Shown one piece after another: positions 41,900 through 50,086 of a DNA stretch of 64,000 nucleotides. Below the pieces are notes generated by a model that was not told where the DNA came from, ran no database searches, and was given only the letters and a program-made list of their open reading frames with translations. The position numbers and the translations under genes were made by a program. The stretch is from Brevibacillus reuszeri. Its GTDB lineage: Bacteria; Bacillota; Bacilli; Brevibacillales; Brevibacillaceae. Each line of letters starts with the position of its first letter. The first letter of the stretch is position 1. The DNA is taken from assembly GCF_002897295.1 (NCBI RefSeq), contig NZ_BEXF01000013.1, positions 99,739 to 163,738 of the forward strand, written 5' to 3'.

Positions 41900-42316
41900 T
41901 TCTTAGGCTGCACATACTTTACAGAGGAAAGCACCTTTACAATATGAACGACTTAAAAGATAATAGATGAAATACCATAGCCAAGTTTTCTTATTCGGAT
42001 TAGCTCCATCAGAGCCCATGTTCTACCTGATGGTTCAGCAAGCTTGACGTTATGAAAAAATGCGCTTGCTAGCCATGTCCAGCCTTGATAGGGGCTTTAT
42101 ATCGTACAGGAGAGTTTGTGTACGTTTTCACTTTCTGAAACGACAACAAATCTTCCGCTAATACGCGGTAGCACCTCCGTGAAGAGGCCTCGAATGAGGC
42201 TTTTTTATACAGATAGGAATCTAAGTATTTCTATTTCGTATAAGTGCAACCGCGGCTGTTTGCCAAAGGGCAAAGCGTAGCCAGGTTTTCTAATGAGAGG
42301 ATAAGGGAAGGGAACT
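41900..42316 (+). promoter_or_regulatory. Long structured leader upstream of relA, unassigned
   Basis: About 420 bases hold no plausible gene but many inverted repeats: CCATCAG / CTGATGG (42007-42034), AGCAAGC / GCTTGCT (about 42037-42072), the three-hairpin element at 42155-42206, and a last stem GGCTGTTTGCC / GGCAAAGCGTAGCC just before the relA ribosome binding site. The end of the three-hairpin element looks like an intrinsic terminator. I do not recognise it as a named riboswitch, and no convincing -35/-10 pair was found. Confidence 0.5.
42155..42206 (+). ncRNA. Three-hairpin element A, relA copy, ending in a terminator-like stem
   Basis: Consecutive stems: CCGC/GCGG (42155-42168), CCTC/GAGG (42174-42187), GCCTC/GAGGC (42187-42200), then TTTTTT. 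A similar element (50017-50066) lies before hisS, with shared bases including ACGCGG, GAGGCCTCGA and GAGG. Bases 42187 would be shared by two alternative stems. Confidence 0.5.
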
Positions 42317-44485
42317 ATGATTACCGGCATTGATGAGGTAGTAAAAAAAGCAAGCACTTATTTATCCCAATCGGATTTGGACTTAATTACACGTGCTTAT
42401 CAGCTTGCCCACAAAGCTCATGAGGGCCAAGTGAGAAAGTCTGGTGTGCCTTATATCATGCACCCGATTGCAGTAGCGGGTATCCTTGCCAATTTGCACA
42501 TGGATGCGGTAACGATTGCAGCCGGTTTTTTGCACGATGTTGTAGAGGACACTGAGATTACGCTGGATCATCTCCGCGAGCAGTTTGGGCCTGACGTGGC
42601 TCTGCTGGTTGACGGAGTGACTAAGCTGGAAAAAATCAAGTATAAGTCAAAAGAAGAGCAGCTTGCCGAAAACCACCGCAAGATGCTGGTTGCCATGGCT
42701 CAGGATATTCGGGTCATTATGATCAAGCTGGCTGACCGTCTGCACAACATGCGGACTCTGCGGCATATGTCCGAAGAAAAACAGCGTGAGATATCTGACG
42801 AGACACTCGAAATCTTTGCCCCTCTCGCTCATCGACTGGGGATTGCTTCGGTTAAATGGGAGCTGGAGGATACCTCGCTTCGTTACTTGAACCCACAGCA
42901 ATACTATCGAATCGTCAATCTGATGCAAAAGAAGCGGGTTGAGCGTGAAGCCTATTTGAATGAAGCCTCTGATACGATCAGGGAAAAGCTGGGCGAGCTG
43001 AACATTGAAGCGGAAATTTCGGGTCGACCGAAACATATATACAGCATCTTTAAAAAGATGACCAAGCAAAACAAACAGTTCAACGAGATTTATGATCTGC
43101 TGGCGCTACGGATTATCGTGAACGACATTCGCGATTGCTACGCCGTTTTGGGGATCGTGCACACGTTGTGGAAGCCGATGCCGGGCCGTTTCAAAGACTA
43201 TATCGCCATGCCGAAGACAAATATGTACCAGTCCCTGCATACGACCGTAATCGGACCAAAGGGAGAACCGTTGGAAGTGCAGATCCGCACGTGGGATATG
43301 CACCAGACAGCGGAGATCGGGATTGCGGCTCACTGGGCATATAAAGAAGGTCAAAGCGTCGTGCAAGGGTCTTTTGCCGAAAAGCTGGGCAGCTTGCGCG
43401 AAATTATTGAGGGCGGTTCTGAGGAAGCTCCCAATGCTCAGGAATTCATGGAGAGCCTCAAGCAGGATTTGTTCTCGGATACTGTATTTGTGTTTACGCC
43501 AAAAGGAGACGTGGTCGAGCTGCCAAAAGGCTCAGTACCTCTCGACTTCTCCTATCGCATTCACTCCGCAGTCGGGAATAGAACAATTGGTGCGAAAGTA
43601 AATGGCAAGATTGTTCCGCTCGATTACGCGATGAAAACGGGCGATATTATCGAAATTCTGACCTCGAAGCATTCGTACGGACCAAGTCAAGACTGGCTGA
43701 AAATGGCCAAGTCAGCACATGCCCGCAACAAAATTAAACAATGGTTTAAAAAGGAAAAGCGGGAAGAAAACGTTGCAAAAGGTCAGCAAATGGTGGAAAC
43801 GGAGGTCAAGGCACGCAGCTTTGAAGTGAAGGAAGCCATGACCGATGCCAACCTAAAGGAAGCCGCAGCTCGCTTTAATTTCCAAGGGGCAGAAGACATG
43901 TTTGCTGCTGTGGGATACGGCGGAATTACAGCATCACAGATTGCCACACGCTTGGTTGACAAGCTGCGGCGAGAGCGCGAAGAGCAGAATCCAACGATCC
44001 CAGAGGTAAAGCCGAATCCAGCGCATCAGGCCAAAAGTGAATCAGGGGTCAAGGTTCGCGGCGTAGACAATCTCTTAGTACGTATTTCCCGTTGCTGTAC
44101 GCCTGTCCCAGGTGACCAGATCATCGGCTTTATTACACGAGGCCGTGGAGTTTCGGTGCATCGTCTTGACTGTCCGAATGTGCTTGCGGACGAATGCTCG
44201 GAGAGATTGATCGATGTCGAGTGGGACACGGACTTCAAGCACAATTTCAATGTGGAAATCGAGATTACGGGCAACGATAGGAGCGGGCTTTTAAACGACG
44301 TCCTGCAGGTTGTAGCTGAGACCAAAACAAACATTGCTGCCGTCAGCGGCAAAGCGGATAAAAACCGGGTTGCGACCATTCACATGACGATTTCGATCAG
44401 CAACGTGGATCATTTGCTAAAGGTAGTGGAGCGTATCAAGCGCATCAAAGATATTTATTCGGTTCGCCGGATACTGAGCACCTGA
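42317..44485 (+). CDS. relA: Bifunctional (p)ppGpp synthetase/hydrolase RelA
   Basis: This is the long RSH enzyme of the stringent response. The 722 residues comprise an HD hydrolase domain (HDVVEDTEI near residue 77, LADRLHNMRTL near 140), the synthetase domain (YDLLALRIIVNDIRDCYAVL, KDYIAMPKTNMYQSLHTTV), a TGS domain (about 390-450), a Cys/His-containing region (RISRCCTPVPGDQIIGFITRG) and a C-terminal ACT domain. Both active sites look intact. GGGAAGGGAA precedes the ATG. The long structured leader suggests extra control. Confidence 0.97.
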   Translation: MITGIDEVVKKASTYLSQSDLDLITRAYQLAHKAHEGQVRKSGVPYIMHPIAVAGILANLHMDAVTIAAGFLHDVVEDTEITLDHLREQFGPDVALLVDGVTKLEKIKYKSKEEQLAENHRKMLVAMAQDIRVIMIKLADRLHNMRTLRHMSEEKQREISDETLEIFAPLAHRLGIASVKWELEDTSLRYLNPQQYYRIVNLMQKKRVEREAYLNEASDTIREKLGELNIEAEISGRPKHIYSIFKKMTKQNKQFNEIYDLLALRIIVNDIRDCYAVLGIVHTLWKPMPGRFKDYIAMPKTNMYQSLHTTVIGPKGEPLEVQIRTWDMHQTAEIGIAAHWAYKEGQSVVQGSFAEKLGSLREIIEGGSEEAPNAQEFMESLKQDLFSDTVFVFTPKGDVVELPKGSVPLDFSYRIHSAVGNRTIGAKVNGKIVPLDYAMKTGDIIEILTSKHSYGPSQDWLKMAKSAHARNKIKQWFKKEKREENVAKGQQMVETEVKARSFEVKEAMTDANLKEAAARFNFQGAEDMFAAVGYGGITASQIATRLVDKLRREREEQNPTIPEVKPNPAHQAKSESGVKVRGVDNLLVRISRCCTPVPGDQIIGFITRGRGVSVHRLDCPNVLADECSERLIDVEWDTDFKHNFNVEIEITGNDRSGLLNDVLQVVAETKTNIAAVSGKADKNRVATIHMTISISNVDHLLKVVERIKRIKDIYSVRRILST

Positions 44486-44555
44486 TCCTTATGTGGATTG
44501 GGTGTTCTTGTTTTCAGTCGTTTCAGTCGCAGGCATGATAGGAGGATAATCATTC

Positions 44556-44993
44556 ATGAGAGTAGTTGTACAGCGATCCAAAGAGGCAAGTGTAACAGTA
44601 GCAGGCGAGGTAGTTGGACAAATTCCCCACGGCTTGATGCTGCTGGTAGGAATAACACATGAGGACAGCGAAAAGGACATTGAGTTCGTCGCGGACAAGA
44701 TCGCCAATCTGCGTATTTTTGAAGATGAAGAAGGAAAAATGAATCATTCCGTTTTGGAAACGGGTGGTCAAATTTTGTCTGTATCTCAATTCACGCTCTA
44801 CGGTGATTGCCGGAAAGGGAGACGACCTAACTTCATGGCGGCAGCACGTCCGGAACAAGCTGAGCCACTGTACGAGCTGTTCAACAAGAAGCTGCGTGAA
44901 AAAGGGCTGCATGTGGAAACAGGACGTTTCGGAGCGATGATGGATGTTGCCCTGACAAATGTTGGACCCGTCACATTGATTGTAGAGTCGTAA
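44556..44993 (+). CDS. dtd: D-aminoacyl-tRNA deacylase
   Basis: Dtd hydrolyses D-aminoacyl-tRNAs, preventing D-amino-acid incorporation. The 145-residue protein has the family motifs SVSQFTLYGDCRKGRRPNF near residue 75 and NVGPVTLIVES at the C-terminus, whose Gly-Pro forms the chiral gate. ATAGGAGGATAATC precedes the ATG. relA-dtd adjacency is conserved in Bacillales. Confidence 0.96.
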   Translation: MRVVVQRSKEASVTVAGEVVGQIPHGLMLLVGITHEDSEKDIEFVADKIANLRIFEDEEGKMNHSVLETGGQILSVSQFTLYGDCRKGRRPNFMAAARPEQAEPLYELFNKKLREKGLHVETGRFGAMMDVALTNVGPVTLIVES

Positions 44994-45025
44994 TGAATCA
45001 CGTCAATTAGGGGGTGGAGAATGTC

Positions 45026-45568
45026 ATGCGTGCATTGGTGGTCGGCGCGAGTGGGATGTTGACAGAAGTGGCACGTTGGCTAGCGGAGCAGGGCTATCAA
45101 GTAATCGTGGTCGGGAGAGATCGAGCCAAGCTTGAGCGAGTACGAGATGGTTCTCGTTACCCGCATTTATTTACGTTGCTTTCTCTCGATTACGGACAGA
45201 CTGATCAACTGCGTGAGGCGATGGAACAACTGATTGTAGAGCAAGGGCATATAGAGCTGATAGTAGCTTGGATACATAGTACAGCTCCAGAGGCCCTATC
45301 AACCATCCAACAAGTACTATCCCGTCCGAAAAAGACGTGGAACCTCTATCACGTATGCGGAAGCCGAGCGTGGATAAAACCTCCGCTTGTACAAGAATTC
45401 GCGGGCTGCAGCTATCATCGCATTATTCTGGGGTTCGTTTGCGAGGAAAAAGGCTCACGCTGGCTGACCAACGAGGAGATTGCACAGGGAGTCATCTCCG
45501 CCATCCAGTCAAAAGAGCCGCAAACCATCGTGGGTAGTGTGGAGCCTTGGGAAAAGCGCCCTACATAA
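45026..45568 (+). CDS. Small NAD(P)-binding Rossmann (SDR-like) protein
   Basis: The 180-residue protein begins MRALVVGASGMLTEVARWLA, a GxxGxxx Rossmann motif, and keeps the short-chain-dehydrogenase topology, but the YxxxK catalytic pair is not evident, and it is shorter than typical SDRs (about 250). Substrate and function are unknown. ATG 45026 was chosen after AGGGGGTGGAG; GTG 45014 lies within that site. It follows dtd by 32 bases and ends at a strong terminator. Confidence 0.75.
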   Translation: MRALVVGASGMLTEVARWLAEQGYQVIVVGRDRAKLERVRDGSRYPHLFTLLSLDYGQTDQLREAMEQLIVEQGHIELIVAWIHSTAPEALSTIQQVLSRPKKTWNLYHVCGSRAWIKPPLVQEFAGCSYHRIILGFVCEEKGSRWLTNEEIAQGVISAIQSKEPQTIVGSVEPWEKRPT

Positions 45569-45597
45569 TTGATTGTCCGTTTGTTGTTAGCAAAAAT

Positions 45598-45656
45598 AAC
45601 CCCCAGTAGTAAGCACATACCATAGTAATGGTCGTGATGTTTCTACTGGGGGTTTT
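45598..45656. terminator. Bidirectional terminator between the SDR-like gene and the amidase
   Basis: AACCCCCAGTAG / CTACTGGGGGTT perfect 12-base stem with a 33-base loop containing an inner hairpin, then TTTTGTATTT. On the minus strand it is followed by ATTTTTG. Confidence 0.85.
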
Positions 45657-45680
45657 GTATTTCATTTCATAGGAGCAAAA

Positions 45681-47525
45681 TTAGCCGCCCTGTGGGTTTA
45701 ACGAATTGAAGTACTGAATAATCCCTTTGTATAAGCCCTCGGCAGCTAAATCCTGCTGTTTCTCTGAGCGAACCCGTATCTCATCATTGTAGTTGGAGAG
45801 GAATCCAATCTCCGCCAAAATCGATGGGACGGAGTTTTCCCGAAGGACAAAATAGTCGCCAAAGCGGGATTGCAAGTCTTTGTAGCTCGTTGCTTTGACA
45901 AGCTCATTTTGAACCAGGGAAGCGAGCTTGCTGGAGTTGCCCTGGTTATAGAAAAAGACGATAGAGCCATTTGTCGCTGTGTTTGGATGCGTATTGTGGT
46001 GAACGCTGACAAATATATCGGCCTTGTTGTTAACTGCCACATCTACGCGTTGCTGCAGCGTCAACTTGCGGTCGTCAGCGCGAGTCATAATGACGTTTGC
46101 TCCCGAAGACTGCAGCTTGTTTCTGAGCAAGAGAGCGACCTGCAGGTTCACTGTTTTTTCCAAAGTAGAGAAGCTGGAGCCAGTTGCACCATTGTCGTTA
46201 CCACCGTGGCCTGCATCGACAACGATGATTTTTCCGACGAGCTCATTGCCACGGATAACAGCAGGTACACCACTTGCTGAAACGAGCCAACCAGCGATAT
46301 ATCCAGAAGAGCCGTCTGTGAACTTGACTTGGAACCATTCTCCTTCTTTGCCCGCAATGCTATATTTCTCGCCTGGTTGCACCCGCTTGATGATTTCATG
46401 CTCGGTACTAGGGCCAGATCGTACATTCGTATCTGGATTGACGATTGTGACATACGGACCGCTTGGTGTCGGCATAGTCGGCTGCGATACGCTGATCAGC
46501 CAGCCTGCGACCCAGCCTGTTTGTCCTGCTGGTGTCTGGACGCGGTACCAGTCGCCCTGCTTCTCCAACACAGTTAGACTACTGCCGACTGCGAGTGTGG
46601 CCAAAATCGAGCTTGACGTATTGGCTTCGCTGCGCAAATTCAGTCCATCTGTTTGCACGGTAGCTGTTTGTTTGGCCGGAGTAGTTGTTGAAGGCTGTCC
46701 CGGTTGTGCTCCCGAATTGATATCTGTCGGTGGTGTGCCAGGATCAAGCTCTGCGTTTGGATTCGGTGCTTGTTCGGTTGTGAACCATGCGTTTACGCCA
46801 TCGTATGGGAACTGAATCCAACCGTTTTGCTGTGTGATGACCTTTACTGTTTCCCCCGCATGGAGCTGTCCGATAGCGGGAGTAGTGGAATCTGGTGTTG
46901 CGTAAACATAGGGTGCGTACTGCAGCGTCAAACTGGCACCTTGCACCGCGGGTGGCTTGGCTGCCTGAGTTCCGCCAGTGGATGGGGCAGTGGTTGTTGT
47001 ACCGCCGCCAGATGGAGTAGTCGGAGGCTTGGATACTTGTCCGGACGAGCTTTCCTTAACTAACCAGGACGCTACCCAGCCTTTGCTTTGGGCAGTGAGC
47101 TGGATTTGAATCCATTCTCCGTTTTTCTGTACGATGTTGTAGCGAGTGCCAGGGTTGATGGTTCCTACAACCGCATTCGTTTGTCCGGGACCAGAGCGTA
47201 CATTGAGATTGGTGGTCGTGCTCTCCACTTGAGCGGTAGGAGCAGTTGCTTGCTGCTGCGTCGTTACAAGCCAGTTTGCGACCCAGCCTGTTTGACCATT
47301 TGGCAGCTTCACTTGAACCCAATCATTTTTGGTGGAGACCACAGGCAATACAGTCTTGTTCGGCAGAGTGGTGACGACAGTGTCCTGAAGGCTTGGACCT
47401 GAACGGACATTGAGCTTGTCCACGGTAACCTGAACAGAACCGGCGGCCCAAGCTGTAGAGACGGGGATGGAGATGGCGCAAAGAACAGTCAGGAGGGTCC
47501 TCAGGATCTTTTGACGAACAAACAC
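45681..47525 (-). CDS. N-acetylmuramoyl-L-alanine amidase with five SH3b domains
   Basis: This secreted peptidoglycan hydrolase cleaves the MurNAc-L-Ala bond. The 614-residue protein has a signal peptide (ILRTLLTVLCAISIPVSTAW), five bacterial SH3 repeats, each with an LNVRSGPS-like motif, separated by Thr/Pro/Gly linkers, and a C-terminal Amidase_3 domain (from IVVDAGHGGNDNGA near residue 435, with SVHHNTHPN and ILAEIGFLSN). The zinc ligands are present. GTG 47525 follows GAAAGGA by 8 bases; ATG 47534 overlaps that site. Five wall-binding repeats are more than in most CwlD/LytC relatives. Confidence 0.9.
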   Translation of the reverse strand: MFVRQKILRTLLTVLCAISIPVSTAWAAGSVQVTVDKLNVRSGPSLQDTVVTTLPNKTVLPVVSTKNDWVQVKLPNGQTGWVANWLVTTQQQATAPTAQVESTTTNLNVRSGPGQTNAVVGTINPGTRYNIVQKNGEWIQIQLTAQSKGWVASWLVKESSSGQVSKPPTTPSGGGTTTTAPSTGGTQAAKPPAVQGASLTLQYAPYVYATPDSTTPAIGQLHAGETVKVITQQNGWIQFPYDGVNAWFTTEQAPNPNAELDPGTPPTDINSGAQPGQPSTTTPAKQTATVQTDGLNLRSEANTSSSILATLAVGSSLTVLEKQGDWYRVQTPAGQTGWVAGWLISVSQPTMPTPSGPYVTIVNPDTNVRSGPSTEHEIIKRVQPGEKYSIAGKEGEWFQVKFTDGSSGYIAGWLVSASGVPAVIRGNELVGKIIVVDAGHGGNDNGATGSSFSTLEKTVNLQVALLLRNKLQSSGANVIMTRADDRKLTLQQRVDVAVNNKADIFVSVHHNTHPNTATNGSIVFFYNQGNSSKLASLVQNELVKATSYKDLQSRFGDYFVLRENSVPSILAEIGFLSNYNDEIRVRSEKQQDLAAEGLYKGIIQYFNSLNPQGG

Positions 47526-47722
47526 GATAGACATCCTTTCACTTTAATTTCCTCATGCGAACCAAAATATGTCTTACATGTTTTTGGCAAAGTAATCACT
47601 TCTCCCTATATCCTGCTTTTTCCTGCATCATCCGACAAAGTTCCTCACTATTTTCCAGATTGCTTTTCCCAGTTGAAGGCAATAATAGAAACAGTAGATA
47701 GAGCATTCAGGAGGAATTTTGC

Positions 47723-47893
47723 GTGAGGCAGTCTAACAAAGAAACCTTTGCACAAGAAGTGAATCGAAAATTTTTCTCGGTCGATTTTCATGATTTTTTA
47801 GAAAAGGACGCTTCCCTAAACGATGTGGAGATGTCAAAGGAATTTACACCAAGTGTCCGAGATGTTCAGCATTTGCGCAAAAAACGGAAGTGA
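47723..47893 (+). CDS. Small protein, 56 residues, unknown function
   Basis: GTG 47723 has a perfect AGGAGG site 8 bases upstream. The product MRQSNKETFAQEVNRKFFSV continues to a basic end, VRDVQHLRKKRK. It is charged with no membrane segment or cysteine, and helical by composition. I do not recognise the family. It stands alone between the divergent amidase gene and hemZ, whose promoter begins 37 bases after its stop. Confidence 0.72.
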   Translation: MRQSNKETFAQEVNRKFFSVDFHDFLEKDASLNDVEMSKEFTPSVRDVQHLRKKRK

Positions 47894-47929
47894 TGGAAGA
47901 GCTTGCTTGCTGTCGTGCTACTTGAAAGG

Positions 47930-47959
47930 TTGACCGCGACTGTCGCTGTCAGCTAAGAT
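47930..47959 (+). promoter_or_regulatory. Candidate sigma-A promoter of hemZ
   Basis: TTGACC (47930-47935), 18-base spacer, TAAGAT (47954-47959). The expected start near 47966 lies after the ATG at 47958, which supports the hemZ start at 47994. Confidence 0.55.
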
Positions 47960-47993
47960 GAAGAGTGGCATTTTGATAAAGCAGGTGAACTTC

Positions 47994-49511
47994 ATGATAC
48001 AGATAACATGCGTAGGACACGCATTTGAGCGGGAGCTTTCGTTGATTCTCGCCTTGTTTTACGAAGATCCACAGCTCGTCTTTGTTCCTGAATGGACAAA
48101 CGAAGCTGATTTGAAAATAAAGCTGACTCTGATGGTGCAAGACGATGGCGTTGTGGCGACAGGTGAGCTGTTTGACGGCAGTAAGCGTTTGACTCATCAA
48201 GTAAATCGGGCATATGTGGCTCGAGATGAAAAAGCGATGCGCAAAACAGCCAAGCAGGCACTTTGCTATGCGCTCTTGTTGATGCTAGAGGAATATACAG
48301 GCATTGAGCAAGGCTGGGGCATTTTGACTGGGATACGCCCAACCAAGCTGCTTCATCAACTAAACGCTGCGGGTGTCCAAAGAGAGGATGCCCATCGCCG
48401 CCTTCAGCAGGATGTGATTTTGCGTCCTTACAAGCTAAAGCTGCTGCAAGAGATTGTCGACAAGCAGCTTGCAGTCGTACCGGATTTGTATCAGATTGAC
48501 CGCGAGCTATCTGTCTATATTGGCATTCCTTTTTGTCCGACGAAGTGTGCGTACTGTACGTTTCCTGCGTACGCCATTCGAAGCCATACTGCGTCCGTAA
48601 ATCCGTTTTTGGAGGGACTGCATTACGAGATCGAGCATATGGGCAAGTGGCTGCGGGAAAATAACCAGCGAATAACATCCATTTATTTTGGTGGTGGGAC
48701 ACCAACGAGTATCACTGCCGATGATATGAACCGATTGTTCGAAACGATGCACGAAGCATTCCCTCACATGGCTGATGTGCGCGAATTGACCGTAGAAGCA
48801 GGACGACCCGACACCATCACCAGGGAAAAGCTGGACGTGATGAAGCGGTGGGAGGTAGATCGCATTAGCATCAACCCTCAATCGTTTACGCAGGAAACTT
48901 TGCAAGCGATCGGTCGCCACCATACTGTCGAGGAGACAATCGAGAAGTATCATTTGGCCATGGAGATGGGTCTTTCCAATATCAATATGGATTTGATCAT
49001 CGGTCTCCCCAATGAAGGTGTGGCAGAGCTTGCGCATAGCCTTCAAGAGGTGGAAAAGCTGATGCCAGCATCACTTACCGTTCATACGCTTTCGTTCAAG
49101 CGGGCTTCGGAAATGACACAGAACAAAGAGCGTTACAAGGTAGCCAGCCGCGAGGAGATCAGCAAGATGATGGACATGGCGTCGGCTTGGACAGCTGCCA
49201 ACGGCTATGATCCGTACTACCTGTATCGCCAAAAAAACATCTTGGGTAACCTGGAGAATGTAGGTTATTCGAAGCCCGGGCAGGAAAGCATCTACAACAT
49301 CATGATCATGGAAGAGGTTCAAACGATTTTGGGGCTGGGCTGTGGAGCAGTCTCCAAGCTGATGGCACCGGGAAGCGGCAAGCTGTCGCGTTTTCCGAAT
49401 CCGAAGGACCCAAAGACATATAACGACACGTACAAGGTGCTCGTGGAAAATAAGCTACGTGATTTGGATGAAATCTATTTCGGAAAACAGACGGTTTCAC
49501 AGGATCAGTAA
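47994..49511 (+). CDS. hemZ: Oxygen-independent coproporphyrinogen III oxidase-like radical SAM protein HemZ
   Basis: HemZ is a radical SAM protein of the HemN family linked to anaerobic haem synthesis in Bacillus; relatives HemW are haem chaperones, so true oxidase activity is not certain. The 505-residue protein has about 155 N-terminal residues typical of HemZ, then the 4Fe-4S motif CPTKCAYCTFPAY (CxxxCxxC), the SAM-binding YFGGGTPTSI and MDLIIGLPNE. The start ATG 47994 follows AGGTGA; the upstream ATG 47958 lacks a site and precedes the likely transcription start. Confidence 0.9.
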   Translation: MIQITCVGHAFERELSLILALFYEDPQLVFVPEWTNEADLKIKLTLMVQDDGVVATGELFDGSKRLTHQVNRAYVARDEKAMRKTAKQALCYALLLMLEEYTGIEQGWGILTGIRPTKLLHQLNAAGVQREDAHRRLQQDVILRPYKLKLLQEIVDKQLAVVPDLYQIDRELSVYIGIPFCPTKCAYCTFPAYAIRSHTASVNPFLEGLHYEIEHMGKWLRENNQRITSIYFGGGTPTSITADDMNRLFETMHEAFPHMADVRELTVEAGRPDTITREKLDVMKRWEVDRISINPQSFTQETLQAIGRHHTVEETIEKYHLAMEMGLSNINMDLIIGLPNEGVAELAHSLQEVEKLMPASLTVHTLSFKRASEMTQNKERYKVASREEISKMMDMASAWTAANGYDPYYLYRQKNILGNLENVGYSKPGQESIYNIMIMEEVQTILGLGCGAVSKLMAPGSGKLSRFPNPKDPKTYNDTYKVLVENKLRDLDEIYFGKQTVSQDQ

Positions 49512-49544
49512 TTCCGGTATAAAAAAAGTTTTATGGAGCGCCTG

Positions 49545-49573
49545 TTGACGCGTGCCTGTTGGTTTGCTATGAT
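49545..49573 (+). promoter_or_regulatory. Sigma-A promoter of the hisS leader
   Basis: TTGACG (49545-49550), 17-base spacer, TATGAT (49568-49573). It places the start near 49580, at the base of the T-box stem I. Confidence 0.8.
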
Positions 49574-49579
49574 TCACAA

Positions 49580-49907
49580 TAAGCTTTTTGAATAAGTATT
49601 GATCTGATGACGGGAACAAGTATCCAGGAACCGGATAACCAGAGAGAGAGCGCCGTGGCTGAGAGTGCTTTCGTATTACGGCTTGGTGAATGACATCCCT
49701 GAGGACCGCAGTGAACGGCAGAAGAGCATCTTCGCTGAGTAACTGGCAGGCGTGCGCCGGCGTTAACGGCTAATAAGTGGGATAGCCTTTCCGGAAACAA
49801 CAGGCTATTCAAACAGGGTGGCACCACGGGAGTATATAACCAGTCTCTCGTCCCTGACATGCGGCGATTAGCTAAATGTCAGGAGACGGGGGACTTTTTT
49901 ATTTGCT
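49580..49907 (+). ncRNA. T-box leader of hisS-aspS
   Basis: T-box RNAs sense uncharged tRNA and control termination before aminoacyl-tRNA synthetase genes. The T-box sequence AGGGTGGCACCACGG is at 49814-49828. It is followed by a long terminator: CGTCCCTGACAT pairs with ATGTCAGGAGACG (49849-49890 region), then GGGGGACTTTTTT. A candidate specifier GACAT lies at 49692-49696, in which GAC (Asp) and CAT (His) overlap. The upstream stem I and the S-turn region are plausible but were not folded. Confidence 0.9.
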
Positions 49908-50086
49908 TGGATAAATGAGTCCTCTGATCCTGGAGGTTTGGCGTAGCCCTAGTTTTTTTAACGTATAGGAATTTATAAGCGGGACGCTTATGAATTCCGG
50001 AGCGCATGGAAACTTTCCGCGAAAACGCGGACGCTCATCCTTGAGGAGGCCTCGATAGAGGTTTTCTTATAAGACATGGAGGTTCG
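49908..50086 (+). promoter_or_regulatory. Second structured segment between the T-box and hisS
   Basis: About 180 bases continue after the T-box terminator, more than a simple spacer. They hold a hairpin with 13-base arms, GGAATTTATAAGC (49968-49980) and GCTTATGAATTCC (49986-49998), and then the three-hairpin element at 50017-50066. No reading frame with a ribosome binding site is seen. Confidence 0.6.
50017..50066 (+). ncRNA. Three-hairpin element A, hisS copy
   Basis: Stems CCGCG/CGCGG with AAAA loop (50017-50030), TCC/GGA with TTGA loop (50038-50047), CCTC/GAGG with GATA loop (50050-50061), then TTTTC. The segment aligns with 42155-42206 upstream of relA at roughly 70 percent identity by eye, including the third hairpin with a different loop sequence. 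Confidence 0.5.

Noticed and set aside
42159..42183. On the minus strand, GGTGCTACCGCG in the relA leader resembles the T-box sequence.
   Set aside because: It lacks a stem I, a downstream terminator and a minus-strand target gene; the plus-strand three-hairpin reading explains the bases better.
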